DNA of 64,000 bases from Achromobacter mucicolens. GTDB taxonomy: Bacteria > Pseudomonadota > Gammaproteobacteria > Burkholderiales > Burkholderiaceae_B. This document shows, piece after piece, positions 23,654 through 32,052 of the stretch (the stretch's first letter is position 1; every line of letters begins with the position of its first letter). The stretch lies in contig NZ_CADIJP010000009.1 of NCBI RefSeq assembly GCF_902859725.1, forward strand, positions 62,001 through 126,000, in the 5' to 3' direction. The position numbers and the translations under genes were made by a program. The notes under the pieces were generated by a model that saw nothing but the letters and a program-made list of their open reading frames with translations, ran no database searches and was not told where the DNA came from.

Positions 23654-25567
23654 TCACGCGGACGGATCCGCGGCCGTCACGTGACGCCAGATGCCGCCGC
23701 TCAGCCGCAGGTTTTCCGGCGGGCCGGCAAGGTGCTCGCGCAGCCGCTCGAAGTACGCCTTCTGCCAGCGCTGCGCGTAGGCGTCGGCCTCCTCGCCCGG
23801 ATTGGCGGCCGGCAGCATTTCCAGCGTGTAGGCCACCTGACCGTTCTCCCAGCGCGGCGCGTAGAACACGGACGGCACGCCCATCCGGTGCGCCAGATGG
23901 GCCGCAAAGCCGGAATAGGTGACGTCCTGGCCTTCGAACGTCGTGCGCGGCGCGGCGGGATTGGCCGCGCCGTCGATGGCCAGGCACAGCACGAATCCCG
24001 AGTTGATTGCACGCATGCAGGCCTTGGCCACCTGCGCTTCGGTCTGGTCCGCCGTCGAGATCAGCGCCTCGGCGTAGCTGCTGCGGGCGATGCTGGGCGC
24101 CGACGCCAGCCAACGCGACGGGATGCCGACCAGTTCCAGGGCCATCAAGCCCGCATACATCGGCCCGACGTGGGCAGTGGCGACCACGACACCGCGGCCG
24201 GCGGCAAGCAGCGGCGCAAAGAAGCGCTCGCCGGTATCCAGCTCACCCAGCATGGCCATCGCCTCTTCGACGCGTTCCTCGCGGCATTCGAGCCAATCGA
24301 ACAGCAGATGGTCGATCATGTGGCCCCAGCGCGCGCGGCGTTCCCACGTGGCGCGGTCGAGGCTGGTGTCGCCGCGCATCGACCAGGCCCAGTCCAATCG
24401 CGCCTGCGGAATGGGTGCGGTGTCGAGCTGCGCTTCCATGCGCGCCAACGCTTCCTGGAAGGTCTCCGGCAGCCGCGCGCCGCGCTTGGCCACATATTGC
24501 TCGAAGAGCGCCTCGGCCTCGTCCTTGCGCCCGGCCTGCGACAGCGCGCCAATGGCGGACCGCTGCCACAGCAGGTTGTCCGGCGACTTTTTCAACAGGA
24601 ACATCATCTGCTCGGCCGCCGCGTCGTACTGCAAGGTGTAGCGCAGCGCCCGGGCATACAGGCCCCGCGTCTGCTCAAGTTCGGGCGCCAGTTCGATGGC
24701 GCGCGCCAATGGCGCCACGGAATCCTTGTAGCGCCCGGCGCGCAGTAGCGTTTCGCCATGCAGCGTCAGCAGCCGCACGTCGTCGGGCGCGGCCTTCAGG
24801 CCCGCTTCAAAGTGCGCCGGCGCATGCGTCTTGCGATCTTCCTCGGTGCCGCGCCGCAGATGCGCCAGCCCCAGCGAAGATCGCAGCGCCGCGCAGTCGT
24901 GGCCCGCGCGCAAGGCGGCGTCGCCAAGACGAATGGCCGCGGCGTTGCGGCGGTCCGCCAGCAGCGCGCGCACCGCCATCGTGGCCACGCGCTCATTGGG
25001 CAGGTTGTCCGGGTCCAGCGCTGCCGCGATGCCTGCTGCCTCGGCAACGTCGCCGTTGCGCACGAAGGCCATCAGCCACGAATACGCATCTTCCGGCGCG
25101 CTCTGGGCAAGCGCAAGGGTCGTGCGGGCGACATCCGCCGCCTCGGGCACGCGCCCCGCCTGAACGCGCAGCTGGATGCGCGCGGCATGCAGCGACGCAT
25201 TGCCGGGTTCGATGCCGGCGGCGGCGTCCGCCTGCGCAATGGCCTTGTCCCATTGCTCCAGGCGGCCGAGCAGACTGGCGAGCAGGCGCCTGTCGTCGGC
25301 CCGCTCGGGATACACGGCAACCAGCGTCTCCAGCGCCGCGACGGCGGGGGCCAGCTTGCCCTCCTTCACGTAAGGCGACACCAGAAGGCGCCGGACCTCG
25401 CGCCAGCCATCCTTCGCCGGCCGCAGCGCCGGCTCCAGCGCGGTCATGTCGCGCGCCGGGTCTGCCGAGGCGCGGATCTGTCCGATGACGTCACGCAGGC
25501 GCGCCGTGGCGTCCTTCGATTCGGCGCCGACTTGCGGCGTGCAGTTTCCAACGACCGTATCAACCAT
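23654..25567 (-). CDS. vexE: VexE-like protein: TPR domain plus LpxL-like acyltransferase domain
   Basis: A 637-residue cytoplasmic protein. Residues 1 to about 390 are helical TPR-like repeats (for example PERADDRRLLASLLGRLEQWDKAIAQ, DDVRLLTLHGETLLRAGRYKDSVAPLARAIELAP). The C-terminal part resembles lipid A acyltransferases of the LpxL/HtrB family. VexE of Salmonella Typhi is known to be needed for the acylated reducing-end sugar that anchors Vi. The family HX4(D/E) motif appears as HVGPMY near residue 464, so the acidic partner is missing at that position or displaced. It overlaps vexD by 8 nt. Confidence 0.82.
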   Translation of the reverse strand: MVDTVVGNCTPQVGAESKDATARLRDVIGQIRASADPARDMTALEPALRPAKDGWREVRRLLVSPYVKEGKLAPAVAALETLVAVYPERADDRRLLASLLGRLEQWDKAIAQADAAAGIEPGNASLHAARIQLRVQAGRVPEAADVARTTLALAQSAPEDAYSWLMAFVRNGDVAEAAGIAAALDPDNLPNERVATMAVRALLADRRNAAAIRLGDAALRAGHDCAALRSSLGLAHLRRGTEEDRKTHAPAHFEAGLKAAPDDVRLLTLHGETLLRAGRYKDSVAPLARAIELAPELEQTRGLYARALRYTLQYDAAAEQMMFLLKKSPDNLLWQRSAIGALSQAGRKDEAEALFEQYVAKRGARLPETFQEALARMEAQLDTAPIPQARLDWAWSMRGDTSLDRATWERRARWGHMIDHLLFDWLECREERVEEAMAMLGELDTGERFFAPLLAAGRGVVVATAHVGPMYAGLMALELVGIPSRWLASAPSIARSSYAEALISTADQTEAQVAKACMRAINSGFVLCLAIDGAANPAAPRTTFEGQDVTYSGFAAHLAHRMGVPSVFYAPRWENGQVAYTLEMLPAANPGEEADAYAQRWQKAYFERLREHLAGPPENLRLSGGIWRHVTAADPSA

Positions 25568-26852
25568 GACGCAGCCCCCTCAACAAAGCCATCGCGACGC
25601 GGGCGATGAACATGAGCACAAATCCCAGCGCCAGGGCCTGCAACAGCAGAATTCCGGTGCGCGGGCTGCTGGGGCGGTCGGTCGGAACCGGCTGCGCGAT
25701 GATGGACAGATACCGCTGCAGGCGCAGCGCGTCCGTCATCGCCTGCTGGTACGACTGCTGCGCCAGCGTCAGATTGGAATCCGCAAACACCTGGGCATTG
25801 CGCAGCGCCTCGTATTCCTTCAGTTGCTTGGCTTCCGTATTGCCGTCGCCGCTCAGGCGCTGGCGCACGGAAGCAAGCCGCTTTTTCAGCGCCGCCACCT
25901 GCATCTGCGCAGGCTTGAGCATGAAATGGTCCTTGTTATCCAGCGCCCGGATCTTGTCCAGGTTGATCTGCGCGGTACTCAGCTCGCCTTCCAGCTGGCT
26001 GGACAGGTTGAGCAGCATCGACACCGTTGCGCTGGGATCGATGTTGCCGTGCTTGGTGCGCCAGGTCGTCAGCGCATCGCGCGCCGCCAACGCCTTTTCC
26101 TCGGCCAGCTTGACCGATTCTTCGCTTACCTTCAGCTTGTCGGCCACACCTTTCTCGTTCATCGAACTGACGAATTCCTCGGCCAGGCCGATCAGCGCCT
26201 TGGACAGCGTGGCCGCGTCTTCCGACGAGAACGCGCTGACGCGCAGCACATCGATCTGCTCCAGCGCGTTGAACGAGACGTGCACCGAGGCCTGATAGGC
26301 GCGATACAGATCGTCTTCGCTGGAGTCCTCGGCCAGGCGGTTCAGCGGATCCAGTCCGTCGTTCATCAGGTAACGCCGCAGGCCGACCTTGCGGTCAAGC
26401 TGCTGCATGCTGTCGCGCGATTTCAGGAAGTCCGCGACGGCCCATCCGTCCACGAAGCCGCCCAGCATGCCGCCGGAGTTGCCCGTGGTCAGCAGGCTGG
26501 CCGCCGCGCCCCCGCCGCCCTGCTGGTTGGACGCCGACTGCACGAAAAAGCGCGACTCGGCCTCGTAGCGCGGCGTGGCGACGAAGGACAGGTAGATCAG
26601 CGCCAGCACCACCGGCACAAGGACGATCAGCGCGTTGACCCAGCGATGGCGCCGGCGCTCGCGCAGCGCCGACTGCCGCTCTCGGCGGCGGCGTTCGATC
26701 TCGGATCCGCCCTCAGAACCCGAGCTGGCCTTCGTCGAAGCCGCCTCCGAGGACGTCGTCGCCTGTGCCGGAGTCGCTCCGAGATCGTCGCGGGGGATAC
26801 CTGCGGAGGCACTGGTCGAGGTCGTCGTCGATGCTGAGCGCGCTTCGTTCAT
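25560..26852 (-). CDS. vexD: VexD/KpsE-like polysaccharide co-polymerase (PCP-3) of capsule exporter
   Basis: A 430-residue inner-membrane protein with one helix at about 72-90, a long periplasmic domain with coiled-coil segments (LKVSEESVKLAEEKALAARDAL; AALKKRLASVRQRLSG) and a C-terminal helix near 404-425, the KpsE/BexC/VexD layout. These proteins link the ABC exporter to the outer-membrane polysaccharide exporter. The N-terminal 70 residues are unusual: a Ser/Thr/Ala-rich low-complexity tail followed by an Arg-rich block. This tail is encoded in the 140 nt that also code for the end of VexC in another frame. No later in-frame ATG precedes the first helix. Confidence 0.9.
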   Translation of the reverse strand: MNEARSASTTTSTSASAGIPRDDLGATPAQATTSSEAASTKASSGSEGGSEIERRRRERQSALRERRRHRWVNALIVLVPVVLALIYLSFVATPRYEAESRFFVQSASNQQGGGGAAASLLTTGNSGGMLGGFVDGWAVADFLKSRDSMQQLDRKVGLRRYLMNDGLDPLNRLAEDSSEDDLYRAYQASVHVSFNALEQIDVLRVSAFSSEDAATLSKALIGLAEEFVSSMNEKGVADKLKVSEESVKLAEEKALAARDALTTWRTKHGNIDPSATVSMLLNLSSQLEGELSTAQINLDKIRALDNKDHFMLKPAQMQVAALKKRLASVRQRLSGDGNTEAKQLKEYEALRNAQVFADSNLTLAQQSYQQAMTDALRLQRYLSIIAQPVPTDRPSSPRTGILLLQALALGFVLMFIARVAMALLRGLRHG

Positions 26853-27429
26853 AGATCAAGCCTTTGAAGCAATAATCCGCCAACTGATTCTGGCGATAAC
26901 TGGAAAAAATGAGTGTCCGGCCCACCAGCCGCTCTTCGAACAGAGCCAGCCAGAGCCGGGTGAAACGGCAAGGCTCGAAGGGAATGCTTCCTTCGATCAC
27001 GTAGACATCGAACGCGGGCGCCAGCGCCAGCGCGAACGAGAACTCCTGCCGCACGTAGAGCGGCCAATGCTCCATGGGCTTGGCCAGCATCTTGGGATCG
27101 CTGATCAGGTCCGCGACCAGTTCGTACGTCGCGTCGGGATCGATCTCGTACATCTCGCTGACGAAATCGATCATGGCAAGGCCGCTGGCCTTGCCGCGGA
27201 TGAAGCCCTGGCGGCCAATCGCCCAGGAGACGTTGCCGTCGTGCTTGACGAAACCCTGCCGCGGCGGTCGCAGGCAGCACAGCACGTCCACCAGCTGGCG
27301 GTGCATTTCCGGCGCGGGCGACAGCAAGGCATACCGCCCGGCCGGAATGTCGAGCGTGGCGTTGGCCAGCAGCGGCAGTCTGCTGCCGAAGGCATAGGGT
27401 TCGTCGGTTACGCCATTGAGATGGATCAT
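26713..27429 (-). CDS. vexC: VexC/KpsT-like ABC protein lacking all ATPase motifs
   Basis: A 238-residue protein co-linear with the KpsT/BexA/VexC ATPases over its length (start MIHLNGV, SWAIGRQGFIRG, MYEIDPDATYE, SFALALAPAFDVYVIEG, CRF, ADYCFKGLIYE). Every nucleotide-site motif is altered: the Walker A position reads LLSPAPEMHRQ (35-45) with no GKS/T, the signature position reads WPLYVRQE (122-129), Walker B ends VIEG instead of DE (140-147), and the H-loop reads FSSYR (175-179). It keeps the fold but should not bind or hydrolyse ATP in the usual way. The last 30 residues are a hydrophilic extension that overlaps vexD. Confidence 0.85.
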   Translation of the reverse strand: MIHLNGVTDEPYAFGSRLPLLANATLDIPAGRYALLSPAPEMHRQLVDVLCCLRPPRQGFVKHDGNVSWAIGRQGFIRGKASGLAMIDFVSEMYEIDPDATYELVADLISDPKMLAKPMEHWPLYVRQEFSFALALAPAFDVYVIEGSIPFEPCRFTRLWLALFEERLVGRTLIFSSYRQNQLADYCFKGLIYERSALSIDDDLDQCLRRYPPRRSRSDSGTGDDVLGGGFDEGQLGF

Positions 27430-27438
27430 TGGTCACCC

Positions 27439-28776
27439 TCACATCGGCTGGACATTGGGACGGGCAAGGCGCTCGGCCACCAGGGCGATCACCATCATGA
27501 ACACCAGCGAGGTCAGGAAATAACCCAGGCTGGCGTCGTGCGACTCGTACGCCTGGAAGTACGCCGAGCGCAGCAACTGCATGCCGTGCGCCAGTGGCGA
27601 CCACAGCAACCACGGCCGCAATTGCTCCGGAAACTGCTCCGACACGAAAAACACGGCCGCGAAGATCTGGAGGAAGCGCTCGATGATCGGCGCCAGCCGC
27701 AGGAAAAAATGCCAGAACGTCGCGATCGATCCGAACAGCACGCCCATCGCCGCGCCCGCCACGCCCATCAGCACGACAAACAGGATGAAGCCGGCCCAGC
27801 TCTTGGGCAGCGTGATGAGCCCGATCGCATGGCCCGCGCTGATCAGCACCCCGAACACCACGAGGTACACCGATACATAGATCATGGCCTGCACCAGCGC
27901 GCACATGAGCGGGGTGACGCCCTGGAAGTTCAACAGGCCACGGGCCGAGACATAGGCCGTGCTGCTGCGAAACGCGATCTGGCGGAACATGATCCAGGTC
28001 GTCGCACCCAGTAGCGAGAACGTCTGCACGTCCATGCCCAGGATGTAGTGCGTGCCCATCAGGATGTACAGCGACGAAATCAGGGTCAGCAGCACCACGG
28101 GGCCCACCAGCGCCCACACCAGCGCAATGCGGCTCTCGCCGTGCATCACGCGCAGCTGATAGATGAACATCGCCATCAGCGTGCGGCCGATCGGCCGGTG
28201 GCCGGCCGTATCGTCCGAATGCCCTTCATGCAGGGTGCGCAGCCGGTCGCGCAGGATGGCCAGGTCGCCCGCCTCGCTTTGCGGGACCTCGATCTCCAGC
28301 GCGATGTCGTTGCGCGACGCATGGCGGCGCGCTTCGCGTGCTTCGTCCTGCTTGCGCCGCTCCACGCGCCGCGCATGCGCGGCGGCCAGCCGCTCGTCCT
28401 CGGCGATCAGCTTGGCGGGCATGTAGCCCAGCGCGAAGACGTCCACGCCCGCGCGGATGTCCTGCTCCAGGAGGCGCACGATGATGCGCAGGCGCCGCCG
28501 CGAAAAATCGGCCAGGGACTCGTCGACCGCGCTGCGCGCGATCTCGGCATCCAGCTCCGCCTGCACGGCCTCGTACACCGCCCGCCGCGCCGCCACGGAG
28601 TCGTGCGGCTCGCCCTGCAGGCGGGCCAATAGCGGCTTGAACAGCACGGCCGGCGGGGCCTTGGCCTCGAACAGCGCGGCCGGGTCCAGCCGCCAGTTGG
28701 CGACGCCAGACCCTACCGTGTAGTTGCTTTCCTTGCGGCGCGAGCGCCAGCCCTTGATCCGATCCTCGTTACTCAT
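27439..28776 (-). CDS. vexB: VexB/KpsM-like capsule ABC permease with long N-terminal extension
   Basis: A 445-residue protein. Residues from about 196 (IGRTLMAMFIYQLRVMHGESRIAL) to the end are an ABC-2 type permease with six helices, as in KpsM/VexB, which are normally about 260 residues. The first 185 residues are an extra charged, mostly helical cytoplasmic region (DPAALFEAKAPPAVLF, RRLRIIVRLLEQDIRAG, AHARRVERRKQDEAREARRH) with no nucleotide-binding motif I can see. The permease moves capsule polysaccharide across the inner membrane. It lies 9 nt before vexC. Confidence 0.88.
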   Translation of the reverse strand: MSNEDRIKGWRSRRKESNYTVGSGVANWRLDPAALFEAKAPPAVLFKPLLARLQGEPHDSVAARRAVYEAVQAELDAEIARSAVDESLADFSRRRLRIIVRLLEQDIRAGVDVFALGYMPAKLIAEDERLAAAHARRVERRKQDEAREARRHASRNDIALEIEVPQSEAGDLAILRDRLRTLHEGHSDDTAGHRPIGRTLMAMFIYQLRVMHGESRIALVWALVGPVVLLTLISSLYILMGTHYILGMDVQTFSLLGATTWIMFRQIAFRSSTAYVSARGLLNFQGVTPLMCALVQAMIYVSVYLVVFGVLISAGHAIGLITLPKSWAGFILFVVLMGVAGAAMGVLFGSIATFWHFFLRLAPIIERFLQIFAAVFFVSEQFPEQLRPWLLWSPLAHGMQLLRSAYFQAYESHDASLGYFLTSLVFMMVIALVAERLARPNVQPM

Positions 28777-28793
28777 GGACGCTCATGGACGCG

Positions 28794-29951
28794 CTATTGG
28801 GCTACGCCGGTCGAACCGCCGCCCGAATCGCTGTCGATGGCCCGCGTGGCGCTGAAGCCGGCGCTCATCGTGACGCGGAAGGCCGACAACACCTTCTGCA
28901 CCTGCGTGAACGGCGCGTCCGAGATATAGATCGCCTGTCCTTCATGCACCGTGAACTCGCGCGCCAGCGCCACCTGCTCCGGCCGCGTGAGGTCGAATTG
29001 GTACACGACGGGCAGCAAGTCCGGCTTGCCTTCGGCCCCCGCCCTCGCGGGCGTGAACAGGAACACCGACCGCGGGTCGGCCAGCTTGTCGTCCAGGCCG
29101 CGCGAATCGGCCAGCGCGTCCAGCACGCTGTAGTTGCGCTTGCTGATCTCGACCCGGCCCTGCTGGCCGGCCGCGCCCAGCACGGTCAGGAATTCCTTGG
29201 CATCGTAGGCGGTGATGACATCGCCCGAGCGCAGAAGAATGTCGTTGTTCTGATTGCGGTAGATGTCCGCCAGCCGCACCGAGGCGACCTGGTTGTCGCG
29301 GCGCAGGCTGATGATGAGCTGTTCGGGGTTGGTCTGCACCGGCGCGGCCTGCGCCAGCGCGCTGCTCAGGCGCTGGGCGGTCTGCGTGATGGGGTACATG
29401 CCGGGCTTGGTCAGGTTGCCCTGCACCGTCACCATCTGGCCGCGTGCATCGGCCGCGCGCGTGACGCTGACGTCCGCGCCGACCACGAGCTTGCTCAGGC
29501 GCGCCACGATGGCGTCATGCAATTGGCCAAGCGTCATGCCCTCGGCGCGGAACTTGCCGATGATCGGGAACGAGACATGCCCCGAACGATCGATCTCCTG
29601 GTTGCCCAGGTCGCTGACGCCGGAGGGGTCCGTGGCAAACACGCCCAGCCCGCCGCGCTCCCAGACGCGCACGTTGATGCCGTCGCCCGGCACCAGCTTG
29701 TCGAATCCGGCTTGCGTCAGATCGCGGTATCGAACAGGAAAGTCGGCCACGTCGGGCACCCTGCTCTTTTGCGCCAGTTCACGCGACACGGGCATCACGA
29801 TGACGTCCTTGTCATCGTGAGCGCCGGTCATTTCGCTGAGCATCGGGCCGGACCGTGGGAGCTGGCAACCCGAGAGTGTCAGCGCTGCCAGAAGCAGCAG
29901 GGCAAGGGTCGCGTGTCGCCGCGATCCCAGGGCCGGGACGTTCATTTGCAT
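28794..29951 (-). CDS. vexA: VexA-like outer-membrane polysaccharide export lipoprotein (OPX/Wza family)
   Basis: A 385-residue lipoprotein: the signal peptide ends in the lipobox LTLSGC (Cys29), followed by a Poly_export domain (KLVPGDGINVRVWERGGLGVF, GQEIDRSG-like DLGNQEIDRSGHVSFPIIG) and SLBB-type repeats (MVTVQGNLTKPGMYPI; FLTVLGAAGQQGRVEI). VexA/Wza/KpsD proteins form the outer-membrane exit for capsule. The ATG at 29951 has AAGGA 5 nt upstream; an ATG 6 nt later is less well placed, and the longer frame starts without homology. It follows tviE by 43 nt. Confidence 0.9.
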   Translation of the reverse strand: MQMNVPALGSRRHATLALLLLAALTLSGCQLPRSGPMLSEMTGAHDDKDVIVMPVSRELAQKSRVPDVADFPVRYRDLTQAGFDKLVPGDGINVRVWERGGLGVFATDPSGVSDLGNQEIDRSGHVSFPIIGKFRAEGMTLGQLHDAIVARLSKLVVGADVSVTRAADARGQMVTVQGNLTKPGMYPITQTAQRLSSALAQAAPVQTNPEQLIISLRRDNQVASVRLADIYRNQNNDILLRSGDVITAYDAKEFLTVLGAAGQQGRVEISKRNYSVLDALADSRGLDDKLADPRSVFLFTPARAGAEGKPDLLPVVYQFDLTRPEQVALAREFTVHEGQAIYISDAPFTQVQKVLSAFRVTMSAGFSATRAIDSDSGGGSTGVAQ

Positions 29952-29994
29952 AAGATCCTTCAGCGTCAACAACTTGAAAAAGAACAACCGCCGA

Positions 29995-32052
29995 TTACGC
30001 CAGCATGCGGCGCTGGGGCGCCACGTCGATGCGCTCGTCGTTCTGGGACTCGGTCATGGCGGGCATGCAGATGCTCATGAACTTGGTCAGCATCGCATCC
30101 AGCGAGAACAGCTTCTGCGCCCGCTGGCGGCTGTGTGCCCGCAGGTCCGCATTGCTGCGCACCTGATCCACCATGTTCAAGACCTTCTTGTACGCCTCGT
30201 GCATGTCGGGGTGATCGACGTCGCTGAGCAGGTGGCCCGTTTCGTCCTCGACGAAACACTCCTCTGCCCCGCCCGCCGGCGTGGAAATCACCGGCACGCC
30301 CAACAGCTGCGCCTCGATCAGGACGTTCGGCAGGCCTTCATAGCGCGACAGCAGCACGCTGGCGTCCATCTTCGAATACCAGAACCCCACGTGGTTCGAC
30401 AGGCCCACCAGCAGCAACCGGTCCAGGACATCGTGTTCCTGCGCCAGCGCTTCGATGTTCTCGCGCAGGCGCCCGTCGCCCACCAGGAAGAAGCGCGCCT
30501 GTGGCCGCTCCTTCAGGTAAAGCGCCGCCAGCTTGATGAAGAGCTGCGGACGCTTGTCGGGTTCCAGTCGGAACACGCCGCCGATCGTTTCCGTGGCGTC
30601 CTGGGTGCGCGCCTCGAAGGCTTCCCACTTTTCCTTGTCGGCGTCCGACGCATCGGTCGCCAGGTCGGGCACGCCGTTGTACAGGATGTGAAAGCGCTCG
30701 AGCGGCAGGTCCAGCCACTCGGCATACGCCTCTGCGGCCTTGCGGCTGTTGCTGACGAACACCACGCCGGGCACCTGCGCCAGCGCCTGGTACAACTCGG
30801 GATACTCTTCGCGGAACCGGTCCTTGCGGATGTTCGGCGGCAGGCCGCGAAACACCAGGTGGATGGTCGGCGTGCCGGCCAGAAGCGCGGCCAGGGCGCC
30901 GAACAGGCACGTGCCGTCCTGCCACAGGCTCACCACGTCGAACCGGTTCGCGCGCAGCACCGGCGCCAGCCGCGTCACGCCGTAGTGCACGGGCGGCGGC
31001 AGCTGCTCCAGCAGGCGGCCCAGGCTGCCTTCGGGCAGGGCCTGGTGCGCCACCGAGATCGCCGGCAGGCGGTTGATCTCCGTGACGGGAATCTGCGCCT
31101 TGATGAGCACCGGCAGGAAGAAATCATCCTGCTTCTTTGAAACGCCGGACGGTTCGGTGTGCTGCTTGACCAGCACCTCGACCTTCTTGGGGCGCATGAG
31201 GATGTCGGGCGGCTGCTGTTCCGGCGAGGCGGCCAGACGGGTCAGTTCGCCGGCCAGGCGCGTCAGCTGGCGCTCGGCCCCGCCTGGTCCCAGGCTGCCG
31301 GTGACCAGCGCCACCGACACGGCCTTTTCCGGCGTGTTCTCGGCAAGCTTGCGATGGCGGAAATGCAGGATCGCGTGCTTCATCGAAATGATGCGCACGT
31401 CCTTGCCGGCCAGGGCCTCCTCGGATTCGAAACGCTGATAGAACGCGTAGTCGCTGGCCAGCCCTTCGGCCAGCTCGGCCGCCTTGCTGCCTGGGGTCAG
31501 GTGCTTGGCCACCGGCGCGATCGCCTCCCAGGCGTCCGCCAGAAGCCCGCGCTTGCGCAGGCGCTTGGCGAACTCCACGCGCATGTTGCGATCCGTGTGC
31601 TGCGAGATCAGGCTGCGGAACAGCGCGTCGGACTGCTCGTGCGCGCGGATGTCGCTCAACAGCTTGGCCCGCGCGAACAGGCGGTCCGGATTCGTCGTGG
31701 ACGCGGGCAGGTGACGGTCGACCAGCGCCATGGCGTCGTCCAGGTGCCGCTCCTTCACCAGCCGCGTCGCGCAATAGCGCACGATCTGCAGGTCATCCGG
31801 GCATTCCTCGAGCAGCGTCGTCCACTGCTCGGCCATGCCTTCGTTCAGACCCGCCGATTCCTGCAGGCGAAGCAGCAGGAACCGGACCTTCGAGTCTTGC
31901 ATGTGGCCGCGGGCAAGCTCCTTGGCCCGCGCCAGGTTTTCCTGAGCGACTTGAACCCGCACCGATGCCGCAACGATTTCCTCCAACTGCGCTTGAACTT
32001 GCTGAAGTTCGGACTTGGCGTCCGCTCGCTCGGTGATCAGTGGCGGATTCAT
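29995..32052 (-). CDS. tviE: TviE-like GT4 glycosyltransferase
   Basis: A 685-residue glycosyltransferase. The first 220 residues are helical, TPR-like (AENLARAKELARGHM, DALFRSLISQHTDRNMRVEFAKRLRKRG). They are followed by a GT-B fold with SLGPGGAERQLTRLA (donor-loop Gly motif), VSNSRKAAEAYAEWL, GGVFRLEPDKRPQLFIKLAA and the EX7E motif in SRYEGLPNVLIEAQ. TviE is the likely Vi polymerase in Salmonella; this version is about 100 residues longer than the 578 I recall. Its ATG overlaps the tviD stop (ATGA), so the two are translationally coupled, consistent with a TviD-TviE complex. Confidence 0.85.
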   Translation of the reverse strand: MNPPLITERADAKSELQQVQAQLEEIVAASVRVQVAQENLARAKELARGHMQDSKVRFLLLRLQESAGLNEGMAEQWTTLLEECPDDLQIVRYCATRLVKERHLDDAMALVDRHLPASTTNPDRLFARAKLLSDIRAHEQSDALFRSLISQHTDRNMRVEFAKRLRKRGLLADAWEAIAPVAKHLTPGSKAAELAEGLASDYAFYQRFESEEALAGKDVRIISMKHAILHFRHRKLAENTPEKAVSVALVTGSLGPGGAERQLTRLAGELTRLAASPEQQPPDILMRPKKVEVLVKQHTEPSGVSKKQDDFFLPVLIKAQIPVTEINRLPAISVAHQALPEGSLGRLLEQLPPPVHYGVTRLAPVLRANRFDVVSLWQDGTCLFGALAALLAGTPTIHLVFRGLPPNIRKDRFREEYPELYQALAQVPGVVFVSNSRKAAEAYAEWLDLPLERFHILYNGVPDLATDASDADKEKWEAFEARTQDATETIGGVFRLEPDKRPQLFIKLAALYLKERPQARFFLVGDGRLRENIEALAQEHDVLDRLLLVGLSNHVGFWYSKMDASVLLSRYEGLPNVLIEAQLLGVPVISTPAGGAEECFVEDETGHLLSDVDHPDMHEAYKKVLNMVDQVRSNADLRAHSRQRAQKLFSLDAMLTKFMSICMPAMTESQNDERIDVAPQRRMLA

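Noticed and set aside
22404-24113. 569-codon version of the lyase gene
   Set aside because: The extension overlaps vexE and lacks a signal peptide; the ATG at 23633 starts a proper signal sequence with a ribosome-binding site.
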